A DNA stretch of 64,000 nt, taken from contig OZ010571.1 of assembly GCA_963932145.1 (NCBI GenBank), forward strand, positions 116,874,946 through 116,938,945, given 5' to 3'. This DNA is from Acanthosepion lycidas (Eukaryota; Mollusca; Cephalopoda; Sepiida; Sepiidae). The translations under genes and the position numbers were made by a program. This document shows positions 13,754 through 27,185 of this stretch, one piece after another (position 1 is the first letter of the stretch; every line of letters begins with the position of its first letter). The notes beneath the pieces are model-generated. The model saw nothing but the letters and a program-made list of their open reading frames with translations. It searched no databases and was not told the DNA's origin.

Positions 13754-14063
13754 CCTTGAAATCGAAATCTTAGAAATGTGGGTCGTGAGGACATCAACAA
13801 TTCCATTTGTAGCTGGAAATGGTTTCGATAGGCTCATTGATGCTATTCTTGGTAGCCCAATCCTTAATTAAATACCATATAATGGTACTCACAAGTAGAT
13901 CCCACAACATACGATGGATTTCATTGAAGTAATTATTTTTATTATTTTAATCTCAAAATATGTTCAGTCGAAAATATGATGCCATTTTTTACCTTAGGCT
14001 ATGAAAAAAATTGAGATAATGATAATAATGATAAAGATAATAATGATAATGATAATAATGATA
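13588..14063 (+). mobile_element. R4/Dong-like RLE LINE, copy C (decayed)
   Basis: It starts near the nuclease region (NTDKT, AVPTDSNVSLKI in shifted frames). It is interrupted by a 30-bp (TA)n at 13720-13749, then resumes with a degraded LEIEILEMW block. The 3' UTR contains ACCTTAGG as in copies B and D. The tail is an irregular GATAAT array (14014-14063) instead of pure AAT. This is the most diverged of the four copies. Confidence 0.75.
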
Positions 14064-15260
14064 TAAATATTCGTTTAAGAGGAAACATTTGAAGTCCAGT
14101 AAGGGTTATTGATCTTTCCACTATTTACGGGGAATGTCTCTCTAATCTTTTGTTTGAAACAGGATAACGGATGTGCATCTTCATTATACAATTAATTTCG
14201 CTTCGTGTTCCACATACTATCCATTTTTGTTGTTACAGTTTTGAATACACACGATTCATGTTATTGTGGTTATTTGTTACAATTTGGTACATTTCTTTAA
14301 TTATGATTATGTAGCGCCAATCCACTAACTGACGATGATGTATAGTCTTCACTATGACCTACAAATTTCATTCGCTCAAAGCCACCAATAATAATAATGA
14401 TAATAAAAATAATTTGTTCTTAGTTCAAATATAATTATTCAGTTTCTATTCATAAAAAAATTACTCGGGGCATCAACCGAGGGCAAAAGAACAATAAAAA
14501 TTCATTTCTTGGTGAGTTTCGATCTGACGTTCAGTTTGCTTAAACGATAATTTTCGTGTGACCTACCAAATGTTTAAATGTAAATCAACGAGGAACATTT
14601 AAATTCGCGAAAGGCATTATATAATCTGTTAAGAGTCTCTCATATGCGTAGTCTTTCTTGGCTCTATATTTCTTTTTACGCCACTATATTAGCAACATGG
14701 ATATGGTAATTAAACTGTTATTAAATGAAAAATTATGATATTCAGTCATAATTTTCTAGAATTTAAGTTCTTTAAATTGTGAGCCGTTATTTCCGCTCCT
14801 TTCTACATATGGTGTCTTAGATTGATATCCGGATTAAAAGTTTGAGAGAGAAAACAAAACATATTAAAAATAGAATCAGCATTAATATCCATGGTTAAAA
14901 ATACATCAAGTAATAATAATTCAAATTGAAATACACCTGCTGTTTCCATTACAGATATTATTCATATGGAATTCCTTCTGAAATGGACGCAGCTGGGAAT
15001 TAAGAATTGTACATTAAACTGTGAAGTATGGAAACGTTTCTTCCAGTCGTTCATTTATTTCCAACATGTATTATGATAACTACATTTGAAAACATCCCGA
15101 GTTCATGCGTTTAAGGTGTCCTCGTACTACAATAATTTTGTATACCGTGCGTTGTGAAAAATATTCAGCCTGAACCACATCCAGAAATCATAACAACCAG
15201 ATATCGAATATTTTTTATGAAAACTTTTTTTGTTAGGTCATGAAATTTTAGCCGGATCTC

Positions 15261-15264
<4 letters not shown>
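14064..15264. other. Unassigned AT-rich sequence
   Basis: A short imperfect AAT/GAT patch lies near 14388-14412. I recognise nothing else. Confidence 0.5.

Positions 15265-15322
<58 letters not shown>
15265..15322. repeat. (TA)n
   Basis: About 58 bp of TA, directly followed by a perfect hairpin. Confidence 0.97.
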
Positions 15323-15325
<3 letters not shown>

Positions 15326-15398
15326 TATAAATTGATTTATTTAAAATATTTTTTTTCGCTACAAAGTTCTAATATTTTAAATAAATCAATTTATAATA
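15323..15398. repeat. Perfect 28-bp inverted repeat with 20-nt loop
   Basis: Arms 15323-15350 and 15371-15398 are exact reverse complements (core AAATTGATTTATTTAAAATA). The loop is T-rich with CGCTAC. The position at the edge of (TA)n and the size fit a small foldback MITE. I see no transposase link. Confidence 0.85.
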
Positions 15399-15493
15399 TT
15401 AATGCTCCGTAAATTTACATTGAGCACTATTTTGTAAAAAAATATCTATGAGAACACCGGATTATATATCTTACTGTTCTTTCTTTTTATTTA

Positions 15494-15703
<210 letters not shown>

Positions 15704-15711
15704 GTACCAGA

Positions 15712-15900
15712 GACTGCAAATTCTGACATCAAAACCCCTTATGTATAGTGTGTGGGTCACCACGCACTACCCAATATATTTAAGTTTCCGGTCGGTCAAA
15801 CTCCGTGATAATATAACATGTGATAATCACAAACACCTAACGTCTAGCGTACAGTACAACTGCCTGAGCTATGTTGCTTTGAGGGGAGAGTGTGCTTTAT
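15712..15900 (-). repeat. Possible tRNA-headed SINE
   Basis: Read on the minus strand, 15859-15873 gives TAGCTCAGGCAGT, a good pol III box A. About 45 bp further is a weak box-B-like GTGTTTGTGATTATC. The rest is unrecognised and I found no second copy in the window. A degraded pol III promoter by chance is the alternative. Confidence 0.4.
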
Positions 15901-15904
15901 GCCA

Positions 15905-18390
15905 CACAAGCAACTGAACACTTTAAACAAATCTTAGTGCAGTTTGATCAGTAGCTGGATGGATAATAGTTCAACACAAATACACGCAAGACAGAAATCC
16001 CAGGGTGAAGAAGAGATAGCGACGGAAACAAGTGGAGGATGCCACTGGTAGTCTTTAGCTTGAATTTCACACGTGGGTAGTGAGAGGTAGATTGCCGTTG
16101 TGCAGCAAAATTCGGACATTCTTGCACTTTGGTGTCCTCCTCTCATAACAAAATAGCCCAATTTAGGGATGGCATTGCTTTTCTCTTTTGAGGAAGGGTC
16201 AAATAAAGGTGACCTAAAAATTGCATGTCCGAGCATGACTTTGTCATAAGTTGCTTATGGCTGGGAATCCTAATTGCGCACACGAAATTTCAGAAAAACA
16301 AAACTGAAAGAAACAAATATGTTCATAGTATTTTGGAATGTAAGGGTTCTTCAGGACAGTAAGAAAAACACTGAACGCAGAATAGCAATTATTGCACGGT
16401 TATTTAAAAAGAACAACATCAGAATTGCTGCTGTATCAGAAACCAGACTTCCAGACAGAGGGCAACTCAAAGGATTGGAAGGTGACTACCCCTTCTTCTG
16501 GGTAGAACGACCTGAATCTGAGAAAAGCGAATCTGGCGTAGGATTCGCTATCAGAAGATTAGAATCACTTCCAGTTGGTATTTCTGACAAACTAATATTT
16601 CTTCGATTACCTATTGGTAAGAATAAGCATGACAGTTTAATCAGATGTTATGCGCCTACCTTCAGATTTCTTGGTCTGGTAACAAAATTGTTAGCTCTCA
16701 TAAAGCAATGCATTTGAAGAAGTTTGTCTGAAACTATCGAGTATGACCACGAAATAAGTTAAACATAAGAAAGCTGAAATACACGTTAAACATTTATATT
16801 CTTTCATTGTGTGACACAAAACTGTTATCATTTCATGTAGGTAATGAAGTTGAATCGGCAAGGTCTGCCTTACAAGATATACTGTATTACTCGACGAAAT
16901 AATCACTAGGATATGTTCAACGAAAGCATTAAGTCTGGTTTTGTTCAAACGATCCTGAAATTAAATCGCTCCTTGAAAAGATGTATAAATGTCATCAGGT
17001 CTAGATGACAGAAAAAATGCCTATCAAATAAAAGGACCTTAAAATAAACCAAGGGAAAGTCTCATGTAAAAATTGAGGGAGATAAAGGAGGGCCGGTGGA
17101 CAGTATAAAGCTTTGCAGGAGGCTGCTGACAGATGTGTCTTCAAATCATTCTAATAAACGTTGAAGGGTGTTTTTGTTCCCATTTTCAGCGGATTATCAC
17201 CAATATTTTCTGACAAATGACCTTATGAAACGCTGTGCCGGATACTTCTCCACGATCCTTAATCAGGATTCGTCTTTTGATGCAGAAGTAAGAAACAATC
17301 TTCCTCAGAGATCTATTGTATAAAGCCTTTTTGCTAACACTTCGACCTTGGACCTCAAAGAAGCCATCAAACGGATTTCGAATGGAAAATCCGCCCGCAA
17401 ACATTGAATTCTAGCTGAACTTTCCTTTTGTTTTCTGCTACGCTTGAAAAAGTATTATTTGACATAAGTGAATGACTCAATGTTGAATGCAGAACCAATG
17501 GAGTTCTATACAATCAGCAAAGATTTAAAGCATAATCGAATCTTAGTCTGCAGCGGGTACGCTATCTTCTCTTTGCGAATGCTGCTGCTCTATTAGCATA
17601 CAGTCTAGGAGACATGCAAATAATCCTTCATAAATTCTCAAAAATAGAAAAAGCATTTGGACTCACTATCAACATAATGAAAACTAACCTAATGCACCGA
17701 ACAGTGTCAGGCAATCGATCTCTCAAAAATGTTTCCGTATTCATTGTTGGTACATCGTTAAGAACTTGTGAGACATTCACATATTTTGGATAATGTCTCA
17801 TCTAATGGAAAAATTAGCAGAGAAATCCAAACCAGAATTGCCAAAACCAACACATCATTCGGTAGACATAATCATAGGTTATGGAACCAAAGATGTATCT
17901 CTCAGTGTAAAGATCAATATTTACAGGTCAATGGGTCAAGAATATTGCAATACTAAATAAATGTAAAAACATCACAGGCATTGAAACCATTCTAGCAAAA
18001 ATACAAGTTACGTGGACTGGTCAAGTTCTGAGAATGGATGAGCATGTTTCCAAAGAATGTGCTGTATGGACAATTACCAAACTTCAAGCGTTCGGTTGGA
18101 CGTCCTCACTTACGCTACAAATAAAAGTTAATGACAACATGAAACATCTCAAATTTGATCAAAAAATTACGGAAGTCAAATCATCGACCCGAATGGAATG
18201 ATATAAGTCATCTTTCATTAAGTTAAAGGCTTTTGAAGAGAGTAGACAAAGCACGATGCTCAGATTCGTCAGGCTCAGAAGCAGAGATGCCATCAAATTC
18301 CTGCTTTAACAAATTTTATTTGTCAGTGTGGCTTTCTCGCCCGCAGCAATGCAAGACTGGTGTCACACTTAAGAAAGCACAAATAAAATA
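15905..18390 (+). mobile_element. RTE-like LINE, decayed
   Basis: A relic of about 2.1-2.4 kb. The AP-type endonuclease domain is at 16322-16700. RT fragments follow around 17210-17400 (DYHQYFLTNDLM, then LKEAIKRISNGKSA). The post-RT block is at 17640-17930 (FGLTIN, HSHILDNVSSNGKISREIQT, RIAKTNTSFGR). Next come RWTGQVLRMD-like sequence (about 18012) and a terminal zinc-finger-like C-x-C-x12-H-x3-H (FICQCGF to SHLRKHK) at about 18311-18381. Order and blocks match RTE-like LINEs with an N-terminal APE. There are many stops and frameshifts and the RT core is largely deleted. I assume 15905-16270 is 5' UTR or flank. Confidence 0.78.
16322..16700 (+). pseudogene. AP-like endonuclease domain of the RTE-like LINE
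   Basis: This domain nicks target DNA in LINE retrotransposition. FWNVRVLQD stands for the N-terminal GTWNVRT-type strand with its catalytic Asn. IAAVSETRLP carries the metal-binding Glu. FFWVERPE and SGVGFAIR are the next conserved strands, and CYAPT the following one. About 110 residues are readable. Similarity breaks off after CYAPT near 16660, well short of the full domain of about 220 residues, so the His-containing end is missing. Host proteins annotated as craniofacial development protein 2-like share this fold, but the context and truncation favour a retroelement. Confidence 0.82.
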
Positions 18391-18491
18391 GAGATATCTC
18401 TTATCTGTTTTCTACACAATAGCCCCTGCTATCATGTATATGCGTAAAACAAGAGGCACCATCAAATGCTGACCTACATTTATCGTTCACG

Positions 18492-18618
<127 letters not shown>

Positions 18619-18624
18619 TCTACA

Positions 18625-18760
18625 GACAGACTGTTTCGATGTATCACAGCACATCAGTTGGGTAAGACATCCGATCGCTTCAGGCCGGGATTGAAAACCG
18701 GCCGATTTGTTATTAGTATTCTTCAAGTCTAGGTTGTGTAAGTTCGCTCGTGACAGGGTG
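18625..18760 (+). repeat. Possible tRNA-headed SINE
   Basis: 18655-18705 reads AGTTGGGTAAGAC (D-arm-like) followed by CCGGGATTGAAAACCGG, which folds like a T-arm. Spacing is tRNA-like, but I cannot draw the acceptor stem. A short unique tail follows. No second copy found. Confidence 0.4.
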
Positions 18761-18807
18761 AATGGGTGTGAGTGTTCGTATTTTCTGAAATATTATGTTC
18801 ATGCATT

Positions 18808-18810
<3 letters not shown>

Positions 18811-18892
<82 letters not shown>
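18811..18892. repeat. (TA)n
   Basis: About 80 bp of TA with one TGTA interruption, followed by a TGTGTACGTGTTTG-like purine/pyrimidine alternation. Confidence 0.97.
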
Positions 18893-21158
18893 TTCTGTCT
18901 GTGTACGTGTTTGTGTATGTGTGTGTACGGATTGCATTGGAAACTAATAGAAGCGTTATCGAATATTGTATCTTACTATAAGCCGAAAATATACAAAGTT
19001 GTTGAATCAATAACAATAATTTATCTCTGATATAAAGCAAATATTAGGTTCAATGATATATTGATTTAATCTCTAGAAAGGAACGGGATTCTATTGTTGA
19101 GGTAAGACTTATATAAACGGTTTATTAGTTAGTGATTTTCAACAATATTTCACCCATTTAGTAGCATACCTGCTCTAGAACATAATGATTTCACTCTCAT
19201 TAACATATGAATTATTATGTCATTTATAATACAATTTTATAAATTGTCATTTATAAATAAAATCATTTGCTATTAATTTGTTTTGACTTTACCAGATGAC
19301 CGAGCAAAAGATGAGAAAAGAAGATATCCAGAAATTAACTTGATTTTGGCCGTCAATGCGAAGATTTCGAGTAACAATGAAGGGATGAAGAAATTCTCCA
19401 TGTCTGATACATTAAAAAAAAATCGCTGTAAATTGCATCCCCGATCAATAATGATTCAAGTGATTTTTGATTAATCCACGTACAATATATGTAAATATTT
19501 AATAATACTCACTAAATTTACGTTTCGAAAAATGGAAGGTAATTGTTGTAGGTTTATTTATTAAAGCAAAAATAATTTTATTATATTACGTTTAAAATAA
19601 CTCACCAAAATGCATTGAAGGTACCTAAAACATTATCGACGCCGATGCTGACAACATATGCTTCTGTGAATCAAAGAAGCGCTCAATCAAAGAAATTACT
19701 GGAATAAAAAAGAAAACAAAAAACTTTTAACTTAGCAAAGATTATATGATATTTTTATATAAACGCGAAACAGCTTATTTCAAAATTGTTAAATTAAAAA
19801 AAAAAACCTTTCCGCTAAATTTACCATAAGTTTTTATGAAATTTTGCTGCCAAAATGTACATTTCATAAATATTGTTAATAATATATGCCTTTTTCACAT
19901 CAGAAAAACCTAATGTATCGCAATATATATATATATATATATATATAAAATCGTACAATTTCAGCTCAAATGCTATTACATACGTCGTTATTTAGCGTTT
20001 AACATTTATAGCATACTTTGTACAGGAACTCATTTCAAATTTACATGGATTCAATGACTAGCATCCATTTCATTTAAGATATTCAAATTAATATAAATAT
20101 GATATATTTTAATGAATTCAACGTATATTTCTCTCCCTGAGTATAGGGCTGTCTCGGACTGATGAGACTATTTTAATTTCCTGATTATTTACAGGTGTTG
20201 TATGTTTTAATACTGAGCAATTTATTTACAAAAATGCGCGTCTGCAAGCGTTGACATGTACAGATCAAATATTGATTTTCGGCATTACTCGTGTAATGAC
20301 GTCTTCCAGAGAAACAGCCATATTCCACAACCGTCCACACTTAACATTCAAAAGAATCTGGTGAGCTGTTTGGAGAAATGTTTCGTTCAATATTGTCCTG
20401 TAGATTGACATTTATCCTTTTGTCAGTTTCCAAAGCTTTGCAATCGTGTGCACATTCCAACGGAAATACATACTGTCTTTCATTAAATACAAAATCTATC
20501 CGGGTATTTACAATTTTAGTGTAATAAGCAGCATTCGTTTTAAGATCTGCAATGATAAAATTGTGGGTAGCATGGTGTGTCGTTCACTACTCATCACTCA
20601 TAAAAGAGAAGTTGTAGACTTCGTCTGCAACACATGGCATATCGGTATGATCTGCAGATTGTTGCTACTTTTTCGCTTCGATACTGGTTGAAATTTTCTC
20701 ATCTGAAAAAACAAAACAAAAACACATTATGCGAGGTTTGTCTGTATGCTTCAGTCACCGTTTTATCGGGATGAACCATTGTTGTTGCGAATGTGCCGAC
20801 ATAAATTCCCTTTGATCATTGCGCATGACTTGCACCGAATGTTCTCACGAACCATATTGCTATATTGCCCACGGGTTGGTGGACATCTCTGGTAGTGGCC
20901 TTGTCTGCAGTTCCATCTTTAGCTGGAGGCTTCCTGCTCTTTCCAATATTTTCCAAATCGTGCAGTCTCAACATCATTGTGCATTGAGTATAACACAAGT
21001 ACAACATGTTGTTTCATCTCAAGCGTTAGGTGATAATTCTCCACTGGTGCTCTGAAAATATACGAGCACGGTATTTGATTATCACCACATAACTGCAGGC
21101 GCACGCTCAATTGCACCTCCAATGTTTTACGAACTCTATCTGTCGATCTCTCTATGGA
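18893..21158. other. Unassigned AT-rich sequence
   Basis: It includes a 24-bp (TA)n at 19923-19946. The stretch 20280-21120 is less AT-rich and gives minus frames of 63-67 codons (20816-21007, 20919-21122) that overlap in a way suggesting one decayed frame with a shift. I do not recognise the product. Confidence 0.5.
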
Positions 21159-21985
<827 letters not shown>

Positions 21986-22036
<51 letters not shown>

Positions 22037-22049
22037 CATACATATATAT

Positions 22050-22113
<64 letters not shown>
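21986..22113. repeat. (TA)n interrupted by TTGCATA
   Basis: Two TA blocks separated by a 30-bp segment that contains ATATTGCATA twice. It sits at the left edge of a SINE family B copy. Confidence 0.97.
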
Positions 22114-22114
<1 letters not shown>

Positions 22115-22472
22115 TCGGATTGAGGAATTGGAGAGCCGATTTCGAATTCCATTCGAAAGCATTAGATTCACGTATGTGCTAATAACATTAGAAACGGTGT
22201 TAATCCTCTTTATAGCTACGGAAAAACAGCAGGACAGACTGGCTTCTAAAGACTTGGATAGAAACTGGTCTAGGAGAAGGAAAACGCTGAATTCAAAACC
22301 TGCGCAGGCTCTTTTGGGGATCTCTGTATTCGGTCCTTCAAAATGCGTGATTGTTTCTGCAAAAAGTCTTCACCAATATAATGAAATCATTTGTGCTGGT
22401 CTCTCGTTGTCGGTTCCATGGAACTGAGCTGTTTCACCCTCATACGTCGAATACAACGGGACAGTCCACTAC

Positions 22473-22474
<2 letters not shown>
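22114..22474 (+). repeat. SINE family B, copy 1 (tRNA(Arg)-like)
   Basis: It starts inside the tRNA-like head (CTCGGATTGAGGAATTGG, GAGAGCCGATTTCGAATTC as box B region). Shared blocks with copy 2 follow: TATGTGCTAATAAC, AGGACAGACTGG, GTCTTCACCA-TATAAT, GTTGTCGGTTCCATGGAACT and CATACGTCGAA. It ends in (TA)n. The first part of the head, including box A, is replaced by (TA)n. Octopus SINEs with tRNA(Arg)-type heads are known. I cannot assign a named subfamily. Confidence 0.75.

Positions 22475-22552
<78 letters not shown>
22475..22552. repeat. (TA)n tail of SINE B copy 1
   Basis: About 78 bp of pure TA, placed immediately after the shared SINE 3' end. Confidence 0.97.
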
Positions 22553-22555
<3 letters not shown>

Positions 22556-23225
22556 CAAAGTAAATGCAATGTTCATATAACAACTTTATTTCTATTGATA
22601 AAGAAGAAAAGATTATTGGACTTTTCAATATCATCATACTGCACTGCAATCGTGGCACTTCCGATGTGGTTAAATTCCTTCATTCATACCATTCGAAAAC
22701 AATGTGTTACATTGTTCGTGTATCCGTATCTTCCTCAACTCAAACAAACATTACCGTACATGAAGTTATCAGCTTTGTGCAAATCTATAGTTGATTTTCA
22801 TGAATGCCACCACTTGTGCTAACTTGGTTCATCCGTTGTCCCTGATCAATGCATCCAGTGAACTCTTTTTCCGTACGTGTTGTGAATAGGCGTCCAGATC
22901 GTCTTTCGTACGTGATAGTGATATTTTTCTCGTTAAAGCGTCCAAAGCCTCATACGATTACTTTGATTCATGATGCGTACTCCATACTCCTTCACCATCC
23001 AGCTATGTATTCCCGCAGGTTTGACACCCCCGTGCCCACAAAAAAACGCATTGTATCGTGTTCATCCTTCATAATGGGCATCCGTATGTCTGAACTCATT
23101 GCTTCCTGCCATTTGTCTGAACGATCGGAATAGCGTACGGCACACTACCCGTGGAAACATGGTCTTCCGTGTTATTTTTATGACTAAAATCTAAATTGTC
23201 TTTATTTCTGATTTGTAATTCAGTA
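22553..23225. other. Unassigned sequence between two SINEs
   Basis: Moderately AT-rich. Plus frames of 76-94 codons (22564-22794, 22849-23133) carry no known domain. Confidence 0.45.

Positions 23226-24807
<1,582 letters not shown>

Positions 24808-24870
<63 letters not shown>
24808..24870. repeat. (TA)n
   Basis: About 63 bp of TA. Confidence 0.97.
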
Positions 24871-24873
<3 letters not shown>

Positions 24874-26036
24874 TATAGGTTTGGTGTACATGGAATAAAT
24901 TCCAATAACCGAATATACTATTCTTAAACGAGTGCACAGTAGAGCGTAGAGCAAGTATAATTTATTCGAAAATTATAATATAAATGTGGTATAAAATCAC
25001 AAGAAAAAAAGCCATTTTCTTTTATCACATCTCTTGTCTTTCAAGTGATGCTGTTATTGATAAGACACCAAAAGTGTTGAAACAAAATGCGTATTTTTCT
25101 AGTGATTTTACAAAATGCATATGTTACAATTTTCGAATATATATATTTATATATATGCATGTATTTATATACATATATATGCTAAAACCTGTTCTCTTAG
25201 CCATTTACATGAGCTCTTTATGTTATTTTTAATTGTTTTCCTCTACCATTCTGGTCCTCAATATATTATGAGTGTCAAATTTTCCAAGATCAGTTTCTTA
25301 ATTCTGTTTCTTAGAAATTTCGACAGTATCTGTCTCATATGAATAAAAGTCTCCATTTCATTTGTATTTTCTCTAAATCTTCGCCATTGTTCACAGATTC
25401 TGTCCATTTTATTCTCACCATCTTTTTGAAGTATCACATTTCTGCAACTTCAATTTTCTTCTGAAAATTTTCCAGCATACTCTTCCATATACGAGGACCG
25501 ATATAACACAAAAATTCATGATTCGTCTCTTCGAAATTTCCATGTTTCTTAATAATTATCTAGCTTTTGGGGGCAACGTACACTATCTTCATGCACCGTC
25601 CTATTTCTTGACGCATATAAAACAAATTTCTACAACATTTCTGCGGGTTCTGACAAATGATTGCACTTCTATAACAAAACTACAGCAAGATTCTTCCAAT
25701 TCCTATTATATCTCCTACTAACTCTATTAATACTGCAGTGGCCGGTGTTTTACAGCATGATGCATTTAAAAATGTTGTTTAATTCTTTTTTTTTACTATT
25801 TTCTAAATATAATGCTTTTTTATTTACTTTCACATCTCTGGTTTATTTTTTTTATTTTTTAATTTTTGGCAAATAGAATATTTAGATTATGTTATATTTT
25901 TCAAGTAAAAGAAGAATTTATCTTTTCCTTCTCACTAAGGAAAATAGCGTTCTCAGCAAACGGCATATATAAATTTGGGACATTCTAAATAAAATTAATG
26001 CACCTTTGCATTTCACACTCAGACCTATCATTTTTC
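24871..26036. other. Unassigned AT-rich sequence
   Basis: T-rich plus strand with short hydrophobic frames that reflect composition. No domain recognised. Confidence 0.45.
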
Positions 26037-26069
<33 letters not shown>

Positions 26070-26093
26070 CCTCTCTCTCTCTCTCTCTCTCTC

Positions 26094-26178
<85 letters not shown>
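26037..26178. repeat. (CTAT)n-(CT)n-(TA)n-(GA)n, self-complementary
   Basis: CTAT to about 26070, CT to 26096, TA to 26149, GA to 26178. The CT and GA blocks are reverse complements across the self-complementary TA block, so about 108 bp can form one long hairpin. Confidence 0.96.
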
Positions 26179-26181
<3 letters not shown>

Positions 26182-26261
26182 GCGAGAGAGGATGAAATGT
26201 GTAAATTTTCGCCATTTCATATTTTTAATTTTGCGCATGCTCATTGTTCATCTTTGATTTT

Positions 26262-27056
26262 ACCGTCGACTTCACAGTATCATAAGGTCACTGTAGCACT
26301 ATCTGTGATAAAAAGAGAATCATCACGCAGTTCACTCTGCGAGAAATCTAAAAAAGTAATGATGTATTGCTTGTAGCATACGACCTTTTCATAAGTTTTT
26401 TGCGTCAATCTGAGGACAGTGCAGAAGATTCGGAAAGAGTTTGATAAGTCTAATTCTGTTTATGCAGCTCGGAAAAATCACTATAAATGTACTGATTAGA
26501 AAAGAACTCCCTAATATTTTCGCGAGGGCTACAGACTCAACATGGAGGCCTACATCAAGTGCATTGAGTAGGTAGTACTGTCCTGGGGCAAGAGTGTGGC
26601 AGGTGGAATCCCCTGTATCTGCCAACAGGAATCTGCACAATGCCAAACAATCAAGAGAATTGAATCATGTCTGTCAGGCAATATCTGTAACGATATGAAC
26701 CCCTTACAGGTGGAAACCTAATTCTCCAGAGTGCGACTTCTTTGATTATTATGTGTAGGCGGGGTTGAGCGACAGTCCTGTAAAACTCCTTTTAACATCA
26801 AAGATGAACTGAAGGCAACGATTGTCGGAGCATTCATCAACTTAAACAAGGAGACCGTTCAGAACGGATGCAGAAGTGTCCGAAGTTTTTGAGATTGTAA
26901 ATGAAGCCAACAGTGATATACTTAATTATATATATTATTTAGTATATCAAGATAATTTTGTGTAACTTTGGTAAATATATATGTAAAAATTAGGAGTCAG
27001 TGACATTTTTATTTTTGCGTATTTTAAACGACAATTTATCCATCGCTACTTCTGTG
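26262..27056 (+). mobile_element. Mariner-family relic 1, internally deleted
   Basis: Its 5' segment (a TATCATAAGGTCACTGTAG-like block) and 3' segment (CAATTTATCCATCGCTAC) match those of the relic at 56885-57705. Between them lie transposase pieces: VNLRTVQKIRKEFDKS (N-terminal helix-turn-helix region), YRLNMEAYIKCIE, VVLSWGKSVAGG, PNSPECDFFDYYV (around the third catalytic Asp) and FNIKDELKATIVGAFINLNK. The central part with the first catalytic Asp is deleted. The length of about 0.8 kb compares with about 1.3-1.4 kb for intact mariners. Antisense frames here are shadows. Confidence 0.82.
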
Positions 27057-27074
27057 CGTGTTTGTTGTGTTGTC

Positions 27075-27185
27075 GTCTGTGTTGTGTGACCTCCGCATGG
27101 TGTAATGATAAACAATCTTGCCTCACTAGATCAATTACGACTTAACAGTGAGTTCGATCCTCACTTTGTCCGTCATAATTTGGGC
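27075..27185 (+). repeat. tRNA-headed SINE-like unit
   Basis: Box-A-like CATGGTGTAATGATAAAC (27097-27114) and box-B-like GAGTTCGATCCTCAC (about 27151-27165) at roughly tRNA spacing. The acceptor stem does not close, so a functional tRNA gene is unlikely. It lies 20 bp after mariner relic 1. Confidence 0.5.

Noticed and set aside
14325..14345. CTGACGATGATG as a hammerhead core
   Set aside because: No following GAAA element or stem.
16274..16717. Host gene resembling craniofacial development protein 2
   Set aside because: The frame is an AP-endonuclease domain, but it is truncated and followed by RT and zinc-finger fragments in LINE order, so it is a retroelement relic.
20150..20185. CTGATGAG as a third hammerhead core
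   Set aside because: No GAAA or cleavage triplet at the required spacing, and no stem II.
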